This document shows, piece after piece, positions 1 through 5,281 of a stretch of DNA of 7,001 bases (position 1 is the stretch's first letter; each line of letters opens with the position of its first letter). Below the pieces are notes generated by a model, which ran no database searches, had not been told where the DNA came from, and was given only the letters and a program-made list of their open reading frames with translations. Source of the stretch: Candidatus Zixiibacteriota bacterium (GTDB taxonomy: Bacteria; Zixibacteria; MSB-5A5; GN15; PGXB01). The translations under genes were made by a program, and so were the position numbers. Location of the stretch: contig JAAERC010000276.1 in NCBI GenBank assembly GCA_024230695.1, forward strand, positions 1 through 7,001, written 5' to 3'.

Positions 1-2
1 TA

Positions 3-878
3 TGCGGCTCCGACAACTCCGGCTGAATCTCCCAACTTCGCTTTTATAATAGGTATTTTCTTGCGCGGAGGGCCGAAAATCGATTTTTCCATATATACCC
101 GGACTTTGTCATACCATATAGGAATGTTCGAAATTCCTCCTCCGAGTATAATCGCTTCCAGATCGAAAGCGTTTATCACATTGGCGAAAACCTCCCCCAT
201 AATATGACAACTCTCTTCAAATAATTTCACTGCCGGTTCATCCCCGGTTTTATAATCCTCATATATCTCTTTAGGTTCTACTTTTTTTCCGGACATCTCA
301 TGATAGCGTCTGCTTAAACTTGGTCCCGAAAGATACGCTTCGGCGCATCCATTTCTGCCGCATTGACAAAGCCTTCCGTTATAGTCGATAGATGTATGCC
401 CTATCTCCCCGGCGGCGCCAATTGCTCCTCGGTACAATTTATTATTCAGAATCAAACCATAGCCCATCCCGGTACCGATAATCACCGCCATGACATAATT
501 GTATTTGCCGGAACAACTGGCGTAGAATTCTGCCAGTCCAAGACAGTTGGCGTCGTTTTCGACAATCAGGGGGACATTAAGTTCTTCTCTTAGACGATTT
601 AAGAAACCGGGTGTCTCATATACCGGCGTGTGCGGCGAACCGTATAAAGTATCGGTTGATTCGATATAAGTACCGGGAGTTCCTATACCGATAGCTGAAT
701 AATTTTTCCCTCCGGAAACTTTATCAATAACCGTGAGGATATTTTCGATAACACAGTTTAATCCTTTAGAAGCTTCGGAATAAACACGGCGACGGCCGAG
801 TAGATTTCGATCCATGTCCATAAGGCAGGCCTCTACTTTTGTCCCCCCGAGGTCAACTCCGACTACATACTCATTCAT
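3..878 (-). CDS. ROK-family sugar kinase (glucokinase-like), C-terminus cut by window edge
   Basis: Predicted cytoplasmic ATP-dependent sugar kinase of the ROK family; many members phosphorylate glucose, N-acetylglucosamine, N-acetylmannosamine or fructose. The 292 visible codons show the phosphate-binding motif DLGGTK (residues 9-14), GTPG (67-70), the ENDANC segment with the likely catalytic Asp109, a GTGMGYGLI glycine-rich stretch (135-143), GEIGH with zinc ligand His161, and the ROK zinc motif CQCGRNGC (Cys171, Cys173, Cys178) followed by EAY. The length is near the usual ~300 residues and the frame is still open at the edge after GVVGAA, so only about a dozen residues should be missing. 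The intact zinc motif favours an enzyme, and no N-terminal helix-turn-helix is present, which argues against a ROK repressor. The start at 878 has AGGA (888-891) 9 nt upstream, overlapping the stop of the aminotransferase gene; the 11-bp gap suggests one operon and translational coupling. The sugar substrate cannot be told from sequence. Confidence 0.93.
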   Translation of the reverse strand, partial: MNEYVVGVDLGGTKVEACLMDMDRNLLGRRRVYSEASKGLNCVIENILTVIDKVSGGKNYSAIGIGTPGTYIESTDTLYGSPHTPVYETPGFLNRLREELNVPLIVENDANCLGLAEFYASCSGKYNYVMAVIIGTGMGYGLILNNKLYRGAIGAAGEIGHTSIDYNGRLCQCGRNGCAEAYLSGPSLSRRYHEMSGKKVEPKEIYEDYKTGDEPAVKLFEESCHIMGEVFANVINAFDLEAIILGGGISNIPIWYDKVRVYMEKSIFGPPRKKIPIIKAKLGDSAGVVGAA

Positions 879-887
879 ATTTGTTTA

Positions 888-891
888 TCCT
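888..891 (-). promoter_or_regulatory. Ribosome binding site of the ROK kinase, overlapping the upstream stop codon
   Basis: On the minus strand AGGA lies 9 nt before the kinase ATG and shares bases with the TAG stop (890-892) of the aminotransferase. This supports the chosen kinase start and suggests ribosomes finishing the first gene re-initiate on the second. Confidence 0.6.
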
Positions 892-2176
892 AATTATCAA
901 CAAATAATTCTATTCTGGATATAAGAAAATCGATTTCTTCTTCGTTATTATAAATGTGAAAAGAGAGACGAATACCATCAAGTCCAATTTCGCTGATTCT
1001 TCTAACTCTTATATTACTGTCTTTGAGAAAAGAAATAAGTTCTTTTGTATCTGTTCCCTCAATTCTAAATGTAATAATAGCCGAACGATATTGTTTCTCA
1101 GACGGCGACATCAGCACAGCACTCGGGATTTCACTAAGCTTACTGCAGAAATATTCGGCCAAAGAGATGTTGTGATCTTGCACATTTTTCAATCCAATTG
1201 CCAGTAATAAATCCAATCCTGTATCCAGTCCGTGGAATAAAGCTTCGTTCCGCGTACCGTATTCGTATCTCTGCGCGGTTGGATATAGTTCTAAATCCTG
1301 TTTTACGATATCGCAGGATTTATCTGAATATGCGCCAACGGTCGTAGGTTTCAATACATCGAATAACTGTTTTCTTACAATTAGAATCCCGGTCCGTTTC
1401 GGCCCTAAAGTCCATTTATGTCCGCTTGATGTATAGAAATCAAAAACATCAGGATTAATATCCAGTGGCATCATCCCTACCGCTTGAGCGCCATCGACCG
1501 CAAACAATATATTCCGGCTTCTTGCTAATTCACCGATTTCCGCCACTGGAAGTATTTGACCCATAATGCATGTGATATGACTTATAAATATAAGTTTTGT
1601 CCGTTCGCTTATCAAATCATTGACGAGGTTGACGTTATTAATCCCGTCTGTGAGGTCAGGATCGAAAGTCTTCAATACGATTCCATCATTCTTCATTTTA
1701 TTGAGAAGAGGTATATTCAGTGCAGGATGTTCATGGACAGTTGTGATTATCTCATCGCCTTTTTCTAAAGGTAGCCCATTTAAGATAATGTTTATCCCCT
1801 CTGTCGCAGAACTTATCAGGGCAATTTCTTTCTCAAGACACTTATTACCAATGAAACGCCTGCATTTGCTTTTAATTTTCAACCATGTTTTTAAATCATG
1901 CCCCGGTTTGGGATGTTCTTCCAATTTATTCAACGTTGTACAGACTTTATCCAAAACTACTGAAGGTACCGCTCCAATTCCTCCGGTGTTCAAATAGATA
2001 TAGTCGCGGGGGAAAATGAATTGTTCCCGGACAGTCTTCCAAAATGACAGGTCTTTAATATCGGATTTTCGCAGCATACCGATTACATCAACATCTGCAT
2101 TCAATAGGCTTGGTTTTGTTAGAATGGAAGCCCCGGCAAGAACGCCTATAGTATTAAAAAATCTTCTTCTTTTCAT
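890..2176 (-). CDS. Tat-exported class V PLP aminotransferase (isopenicillin N epimerase / cysteine desulfurase-like)
   Basis: A 428-residue fold-type I PLP enzyme of aminotransferase class V. Residues 1-27 look like a twin-arginine signal: KRRRFFNTIG, then a hydrophobic segment (GVLAGASIL), so the folded, PLP-loaded enzyme is probably exported. The body shows YLNTGGIGAVP (61-71), SATEGINIIL (123-132), HEHPA (148-152), VDGAQAVG (227-234) with Asp228 for the PLP pyridine nitrogen, and SGHKWTLGPKRTG (251-263) with Lys254 as the Schiff-base lysine. RYEYGTRNEA (303-312) and RLSFHIYN (403-410) match the substrate-binding C-terminal part of isopenicillin-N-epimerase-like members. No catalytic Cys loop of a true cysteine desulfurase is recognisable, so IscS/SufS function is doubtful. 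The substrate is unknown. The ribosome site is weak (GGGA before the ATG). It is the first gene of a probable two-gene operon with the downstream ROK kinase. Confidence 0.9.
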   Translation of the reverse strand: MKRRRFFNTIGVLAGASILTKPSLLNADVDVIGMLRKSDIKDLSFWKTVREQFIFPRDYIYLNTGGIGAVPSVVLDKVCTTLNKLEEHPKPGHDLKTWLKIKSKCRRFIGNKCLEKEIALISSATEGINIILNGLPLEKGDEIITTVHEHPALNIPLLNKMKNDGIVLKTFDPDLTDGINNVNLVNDLISERTKLIFISHITCIMGQILPVAEIGELARSRNILFAVDGAQAVGMMPLDINPDVFDFYTSSGHKWTLGPKRTGILIVRKQLFDVLKPTTVGAYSDKSCDIVKQDLELYPTAQRYEYGTRNEALFHGLDTGLDLLLAIGLKNVQDHNISLAEYFCSKLSEIPSAVLMSPSEKQYRSAIITFRIEGTDTKELISFLKDSNIRVRRISEIGLDGIRLSFHIYNNEEEIDFLISRIELFVDN

Positions 2177-2213
2177 TTTTCGATTCCCAGCTTTGATCTA
2201 ACTTGGTAAGGCT

Positions 2214-2219
2214 ATTATA
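2214..2219 (-). promoter_or_regulatory. Possible -10 box for the aminotransferase-kinase operon
   Basis: A perfect TATAAT reads on the minus strand about 38 bases upstream of the aminotransferase ATG. No convincing TTGACA-like -35 box is found 16-18 bp further upstream. The surrounding DNA is AT-rich, so this may be chance. Confidence 0.25.
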
Positions 2220-2300
2220 ATAAAACTTTATATTTAAAGCTCTATATTTCGACACTGATTTTTATGTGGGAATACATTCCCGGATTAGACCACCATAGGC

Positions 2301-2399
2301 TAAATTTCCATTTTAAAAATCGTATGTACTATGGAATTAGGAGGAACGGTTGCAAAAGAATTGCTGATTCCATAGATTTGCTTGATTAGTGGAAATATA
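2301..2399. other. Nested inverted repeats in the intergenic region; possible structured RNA or regulatory DNA
   Basis: Within the gene-poor 2177-2667 stretch, CTATGGAAT (2329-2337) is perfectly inverted as ATTCCATAG (2367-2375) around a 29-nt loop. Outside it, ATTTCCA (2304-2310) is inverted as TGGAAAT (2390-2396), extendable to 2301/2399 with one mismatch. A further CCATAG (2293-2298) could compete for CTATGG (2329-2334), so alternative pairings exist. No known RNA family is recognised, and 9-bp inverted repeats are not rare in AT-rich DNA; a function is only a possibility. Confidence 0.3.
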
Positions 2400-2456
2400 A
2401 TTGTCAAATTAAGAATTGTTAAATATTAATTTTAAATGTAGGTTATAAATCTTGTG

Positions 2457-2480
2457 CTGCCGGGTCGCCGCACCCGGCAG
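2457..2480. repeat. GC-rich stem-loop, copy 1 of a GGGTCGCCG-loop repeat
   Basis: CTGCCGGGT (2457-2465) pairs perfectly with ACCCGGCAG (2472-2480) around the loop CGCCGC. The core GGGTCGCCG-N-ACC recurs at 5259-5280 with a different but still paired stem, which suggests a dispersed intergenic element. There is no T-run after it on either strand, so a simple intrinsic terminator is less likely. Confidence 0.6.
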
Positions 2481-2485
2481 TATTT

Positions 2486-2507
2486 GGCAGGGTACAGTGA
2501 CCCTGTC
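2486..2507. repeat. Second stem-loop adjacent to the GGGTCGCCG element
   Basis: CAGGGT (2488-2493) pairs with ACCCTG (2500-2505) around ACAGTG, and the stem extends two pairs outward with one G-T wobble. It starts 5 bp after the preceding hairpin, so the two form a tandem pair. Its CAGGGT/ACCCTG stem resembles that of the copy at 5259-5280. Confidence 0.45.
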
Positions 2508-2527
2508 ACACATTAATATCAGTTTAG

Positions 2528-2611
2528 GAGATTGCCACACCTTCGACAAGTCGAAGGTTCGCAAAGACGCAAAATCCGTCATTACGAGGAGCGAAGCGAC
2601 GTGGTAATCTC
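2528..2611. repeat. 84-bp foldback repeat (REP/MITE-like) with terminal inverted repeats and three internal hairpins
   Basis: The element is bounded by GAGATTGCCAC (2528-2538) and its inverted copy GTGGTAATCTC (2601-2611), 10 of 11 positions matching. Inside lie a hairpin ACCTTCGAC/GTCGAAGGT (2539-2558), a second foldback TCGCAAAGACG (2559-2569) with CGTCATTACGA (2577-2587; 9 of 11 paired), and GCGAAGC (2591-2597), a sequence known to form an unusually stable DNA mini-hairpin. Elements with a CGTCATTGCGAGGAGCGAAG core and GGCAATCTC end are, from memory, common dispersed non-coding repeats in many bacteria. No reading frame is present and no transposase lies in the window, so it would move in trans, if at all. 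Confidence 0.65.
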
Positions 2612-2653
2612 AAGGGTATTATTTCAAAGCCCTACCGTACACAGCGGTATTTC

Positions 2654-2665
2654 GATAAATTTATC
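2654..2665. promoter_or_regulatory. 12-bp perfect palindrome abutting the ATL start codon
   Basis: GATAAATTTATC is a perfect palindrome ending two bases before the ATG at 2668, where a Shine-Dalgarno would be expected and none is present. It could be an operator or could affect translation initiation. It is short and AT-rich, so chance is possible. Confidence 0.3.
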
Positions 2666-2667
2666 AT

Positions 2668-2979
2668 ATGGAACATTTCACTAAAAAAGTAATTGAACTC
2701 ATCAAATTAATCCCGGAAGGGAAAGTTGCCACATACGGTCAGATTGCATTGCTGGCAGGTAATCCTCATGGCGCTCGTCAGGTGGTAAGGATACTGCATT
2801 CCAGTTCCGATAAAGAAAACCTCCCCTGGCATAGAGTAATAAACAGCAAAGGAACTATTTCACTAAAACCGGGCTACGGCTACGAAATCCAGAAAGCGAT
2901 GCTTGAAGGAGAAGGAGTTGTATTTAACGAAAAAGACACCATTGATTTCGACACCTATCTCTGGAATCCCCAAATTTGA
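2668..2979 (+). CDS. Alkyltransferase-like (ATL) protein, MGMT-related DNA damage sensor lacking the acceptor Cys
   Basis: A 103-residue single-domain protein of the O6-alkylguanine-DNA alkyltransferase DNA-binding family. Visible motifs: VATYGQIALLAG (20-31) with Tyr23, the recognition-helix GARQVVRIL (35-43) with Arg37 in the place of the base-flipping arginine finger, and PWHRVINSKGTISL (53-66). In true MGMT/Ogt the core reads PCHRV and the Cys accepts the alkyl group; here Trp54 replaces it, as in E. coli YbaZ and S. pombe Atl1. The protein should therefore bind and flip O6-alkylguanine without repairing it and hand the lesion to nucleotide excision repair. The length fits stand-alone ATL proteins. 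An in-frame TAA at 2656-2658 makes 2668 the first possible ATG; no Shine-Dalgarno precedes it and a palindrome touches the start. It seems monocistronic, since the next gene is convergent. Confidence 0.93.
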   Translation: MEHFTKKVIELIKLIPEGKVATYGQIALLAGNPHGARQVVRILHSSSDKENLPWHRVINSKGTISLKPGYGYEIQKAMLEGEGVVFNEKDTIDFDTYLWNPQI

Positions 2980-3083
2980 ATAGTAGTTACATACTTTGTT
3001 ACAGTGGATGTATTAAATTTATTTTAGCAATTGGAATTGTTTAGATAATTTTGCATCAGCTGAAATATTACATATACAAATAT
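2980..3083. other. AT-rich gap between convergent genes
   Basis: This 104-bp gap separates the stops of the ATL gene and the FRG gene. It contains a weak inverted repeat CAATT-GG-AATTG (3028-3039) and a GTTACA direct repeat, but no convincing terminator hairpin with a T-run. Confidence 0.4.
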
Positions 3084-4184
3084 TTATAAATTATTGTTTT
3101 TTAATACTCTCTTAATATCCACTAACATGGCAATATATTCCTTTATACTTGTTGCTTTTATTTCTTTTGGTTTATGAACTAACTGATTTCTGAATTTCCT
3201 AATATTATCTATTCTATATCCCAAGTTTTGCTCGATTGACTGAGACTTTATTAATACCGATATAGCTTTTCTAACTGACAGTGTTTTCACTTTTTTCTTA
3301 CTGGCGTTCTCAATCAGAAATTCTTCTAGCTCAATCCATGATTTTAAGAATGTGCCAATATCACCAGGATGAATTTCTGTCACTAAATTAGTTTTAATAG
3401 ATTTACAAATTTTGGCTACGAGATCCCTTTGGGGATATAAAACATTATCTGGAATTCTGGTAAGTCCTTTCTCCCAAAAGTCTTTGGACGATGGTATCCT
3501 AATTTTTAAAATTAGTCTATTGTTGAAATCCAACTCGGTTTTAGATTCGTAGTTGTCTGTAACATCTTCAGTTCCAACCATATAGCCGTCTTGAAAATAC
3601 GGTCTTAAGGCATCAGGCGGACAGATACTTAATAAACGAACATTAACTAAATCGTGTTCAGAATTTATTGAAATTCTATTTGTTAAATATGGCAGACCAA
3701 ATACAGATATGTATGAATATTCTGAAGAATTATTCCTCTGTGCAAATGAACAGGCTACACGGACTGAATGAGTCATATCTAGTAATGGCGTTTTACAGAC
3801 TTCATAGTGTTGTAAAATACTCCATTGGATATATTTTTTCTTTCTCATTTCCTGATAACCATCTATGCCGCTTTGTTTGAATGCTTCTACTAAACTAATT
3901 GAGGTTTGATTCAGGATGTCAAATTGGTAGCGTATCTCTTCGTTAGAAAGAGAATCATATCTATATATACTTGGATAAAATGATGAGGCACCAACTCTAT
4001 TTTTATAATCAAGATTTTGTCCGCGAAAAAAAAGTAGGTAGTCCTTGTTTAAATAAGCGAGTTGCGCTATAAGTTTCATTAGTTCTTTAAAGGTTTTTGC
4101 TTCTATTGGCGAATCCTTGTCAATTGACTTTGTACCAATCAATTGTTTTATGCTCTCGGGTAATTTACCTTCTATTATTCTCAT
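3084..4184 (-). CDS. FRG-domain protein with C-terminal HEPN-like R-x4-H motif
   Basis: A 366-residue protein, no signal peptide, presumably cytoplasmic. The N-terminal two-thirds is an FRG domain, named for its (F/Y)RG motif: LFFRGQ (51-56) with Phe53-Arg54-Gly55, SSFYPSIYR (67-75), QHY (125-127), TPLLDMTHSVRVACSFAQ (132-149) and the later NVRLLSICPPDALRPYFQDG region (181-200). FRG domains have no established biochemical activity, to my knowledge, but are frequent in mobile and defence-rich regions. The C-terminal ~90 residues (about 275-366) are helical-looking and carry IRKFRNQLVH (328-337); the RNQLVH core fits the R-x4-6-H signature of HEPN ribonucleases (Arg332, His337). This would make an FRG-HEPN fusion, but the HEPN call is mine from motif and position only. 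AGGGA (4194-4198) lies 9 nt before the ATG. The gene is visibly more AT-rich than its neighbours, suggesting acquisition. Dyads upstream may control it. Confidence 0.85.
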   Translation of the reverse strand: MRIIEGKLPESIKQLIGTKSIDKDSPIEAKTFKELMKLIAQLAYLNKDYLLFFRGQNLDYKNRVGASSFYPSIYRYDSLSNEEIRYQFDILNQTSISLVEAFKQSGIDGYQEMRKKKYIQWSILQHYEVCKTPLLDMTHSVRVACSFAQRNNSSEYSYISVFGLPYLTNRISINSEHDLVNVRLLSICPPDALRPYFQDGYMVGTEDVTDNYESKTELDFNNRLILKIRIPSSKDFWEKGLTRIPDNVLYPQRDLVAKICKSIKTNLVTEIHPGDIGTFLKSWIELEEFLIENASKKKVKTLSVRKAISVLIKSQSIEQNLGYRIDNIRKFRNQLVHKPKEIKATSIKEYIAMLVDIKRVLKNNNL

Positions 4185-4213
4185 AAATAAAAATCCCTGA
4201 ATTAAATTTTACA

Positions 4214-4240
4214 ATAATTCGAATTATGTATTACATAATT
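4214..4240. promoter_or_regulatory. Overlapping dyads upstream of the FRG gene, candidate operator
   Basis: ATAATTCGAATTAT (4214-4227) is a perfect 14-bp palindrome. It overlaps a second perfect dyad: AATTATGTA (4222-4230), one central T, TACATAATT (4232-4240). Together they make three alternating half-sites of ATAATT/AATTAT, 30-56 bp upstream of the FRG start, where a repressor could cover the promoter. No regulator gene is linked in the window. AT-rich composition raises the chance background, but two overlapping perfect dyads of 14 and 19 bp are unusual. Confidence 0.45.
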
Positions 4241-4271
4241 ATTTAATACATCTATGAAAACTGCACGCATT

Positions 4272-4308
4272 TATCATTAATGTCAATAAATATTTATCAT
4301 TATCATTA
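4272..4308. repeat. Three TATCATTA direct repeats in the divergent intergenic region
   Basis: TATCATTA occurs at 4272-4279, 4295-4302 and 4301-4308; the first two sit in longer ATTTATCATTA copies. They lie between the divergent FRG and LTxxQ-protein genes. They may be binding sites or simply low-complexity AT-rich DNA. Confidence 0.3.
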
Positions 4309-4370
4309 ATTAAGATAAGAAACATGTTTTTATTAAGCATGGGAATGCAGTATCAATTGAATTAAACCAA

Positions 4371-4390
4371 TAGTGTTTATTAGTGTCTAA
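4371..4390 (+). promoter_or_regulatory. Tandem 10-bp direct repeat upstream of the LTxxQ-protein gene
   Basis: TAGTGTTTAT is followed at once by TAGTGTCTAA (8 of 10 identical), giving two half-sites one helical turn apart, about 50-70 bp before the ATG at 4443. Such spacing is typical of response-regulator sites, but no regulator is assigned. Confidence 0.25.
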
Positions 4391-4430
4391 CAATCAGAAA
4401 AGGAATAATTCAATCTAAATATTAAATTCC

Positions 4431-4435
4431 GAGGT
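4431..4435 (+). promoter_or_regulatory. Ribosome binding site of the LTxxQ-protein gene
   Basis: GAGGT lies 7 nt before the ATG at 4443 and supports that start, which also places a complete signal peptide at the N-terminus. Confidence 0.6.
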
Positions 4436-4442
4436 AATAAAA

Positions 4443-5165
4443 ATGAAATACAAAATACTATTATTAACGGCGTTACTTGTTGTGCTTGGGATTTCGTCCG
4501 TATCCGCTCAGGATAAGGCTGATGTTGCTAATCTTGCCGGGAAACTTCAGCATGAACTTAATCTCACCCCCGATCAGACTAACGAAGTGCGTGAAATTAT
4601 CTCAAACTGTATTAGCAACCCGGAAGCCGGGAAACGTGACGGCGAGATGCGCAAAATGGGCGACCGTCCGCAAGGCGGCCCTCCCGGAGGCGATCGTGAG
4701 AGAGGTAAACGCGGTGGAGGGGATAGACCCAATAACATGCGCCCTCGTCTCGATAGAGGAATGCTTGTTGATAGCCAGATAGACGCAATATTAATCGATG
4801 AGCAGAAACCGAAATACAACGCCCTCAGAATGGATGTTCATCAGGAAATCCGCGTACTGAGATTGAAAGATCAGCTTAGTCTGTCCGATGCGCAGACCGG
4901 AAAAATTCGTGGAATACTGGCTGATTTGGATGACCGCGCAGAAAACTATCGCAACAGCGAATCGGGTGATCCTCGCCAGGCCATGACTCAGCTGAAAGAA
5001 CTCAGGGATAAAACTGATAAGGAAATCATGAAAGTTCTCAACGAAGATCAAAGAAAAGCTTATGATAAAATCCGAAAAGAACGCCGTGAAGGAGGGCAGG
5101 AACGAAGGCCACAAGGACGTGAAGGGCGTAAAGGAGGCGGCGGACGCAAAGGAATGGGTAGATAA
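4443..5165 (+). CDS. Secreted Spy/CpxP-like LTxxQ protein with Arg/Gly-rich segments
   Basis: A 240-residue exported protein. Residues 1-22 form a signal peptide (KYK, hydrophobic LLLTALLVVLGI, cleavage after SVSA before Gln23). The mature protein has two similar helical modules. The first begins LNLTPDQTNEVREII (39-53) and ends at EQKPKYNALR (120-129). The second begins LSLSDAQTGKIRGIL (145-159) and ends at EDQRKAYDKIRKE (201-213). The LT(x)xQ-type start and the L-x-x-Q-x-x-x-Y close are typical of the Spy/CpxP/heavy-metal-resistance family of periplasmic chaperones and sensors. A Gly-Arg-Pro-rich basic linker (about 64-106) interrupts module 1, and a similar GGGGRKG tail (216-240) follows module 2. 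One Cys (56) is present. The function could be envelope-stress chaperoning or metal sensing; the RG-rich parts could bind nucleic acid, polysaccharide or surfaces, which is inference. A strong hairpin follows the stop. Confidence 0.8.
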   Translation: MKYKILLLTALLVVLGISSVSAQDKADVANLAGKLQHELNLTPDQTNEVREIISNCISNPEAGKRDGEMRKMGDRPQGGPPGGDRERGKRGGGDRPNNMRPRLDRGMLVDSQIDAILIDEQKPKYNALRMDVHQEIRVLRLKDQLSLSDAQTGKIRGILADLDDRAENYRNSESGDPRQAMTQLKELRDKTDKEIMKVLNEDQRKAYDKIRKERREGGQERRPQGREGRKGGGGRKGMGR

Positions 5166-5175
5166 AATGAAATGC

Positions 5176-5199
5176 AGGAACAGGATACGACCTGTTCCT
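5176..5199 (+). terminator. Perfect stem-loop after the LTxxQ gene, probable terminator
   Basis: AGGAACAGG (5176-5184) pairs perfectly with CCTGTTCCT (5191-5199) around ATACGA, starting 11 bp after the stop codon. The following plus-strand bases are not a clean T-run, so it may terminate weakly or protect the mRNA 3' end. Confidence 0.55.
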
Positions 5200-5201
5200 A
5201 A

Positions 5202-5240
5202 TAGACTGACAGATTAGTCTAGATCAGCCCCACGTGCTGA
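5202..5240. repeat. Two further small stem-loops
   Basis: TAGACT (5202-5207) pairs with AGTCTA (5216-5221), loop 8 nt. Immediately after, TCAGC (5224-5228) pairs with GCTGA (5236-5240) around CCCACGT, which also contains part of the palindrome CACGTG (5231-5236). They form a hairpin series with the neighbours on both sides. Confidence 0.4.
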
Positions 5241-5258
5241 CTATCAAATTTTACATGT

Positions 5259-5280
5259 CGCAGGGTCGCCGAACCTTGCG
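5259..5280. repeat. Stem-loop, copy 2 of the GGGTCGCCG-loop repeat
   Basis: CGCAGGGT (5259-5266) pairs with ACCTTGCG (5273-5280) with one G-T wobble around CGCCGA. The loop and loop-closing bases match the copy at 2457-2480 (GGGTCGCCG-N-ACC) while the outer stem differs and stays paired. This covariation favours a selected or spreading structure over chance. Confidence 0.55.
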
Positions 5281-5281
5281 A

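Noticed and set aside
363..593. Open frame on the plus strand opposite the sugar kinase
   Set aside because: It is antisense to a gene with complete ROK motifs and shows no family signature of its own.
1556..1997. Overlapping plus-strand open frames opposite the aminotransferase
   Set aside because: They are shadows of the minus-strand enzyme, whose PLP-binding motifs are in the right order across this stretch.
2264..2389. A 41-codon plus-strand frame (MWEYIPGLDHH...) in the long intergenic region
   Set aside because: It has no Shine-Dalgarno, no recognisable family and no low-complexity or signal features, and overlaps the inverted repeats; a 41-codon open frame is not unusual. It could be a worn gene remnant, but nothing supports that.
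2456..2611. CRISPR array or tRNA gene suggested by the cluster of hairpins
   Set aside because: The hairpins differ in sequence and are not evenly spaced by unique spacers, and the cloverleaf-like element lacks the conserved D-loop, T-loop and acceptor features of a tRNA.
2668..2979. Annotation as methylated-DNA-protein cysteine methyltransferase (Ogt/MGMT)
   Set aside because: The acceptor Cys of PCHRV is replaced by Trp54, so the methyltransferase reaction is not possible; ATL is the correct call.
4477..5114. Open frames in other phases within the LTxxQ gene on both strands
   Set aside because: The Gly/Arg-rich codons of the real gene keep alternative frames open; only the 4443 frame has a signal peptide, a ribosome site and the LTxxQ modules.
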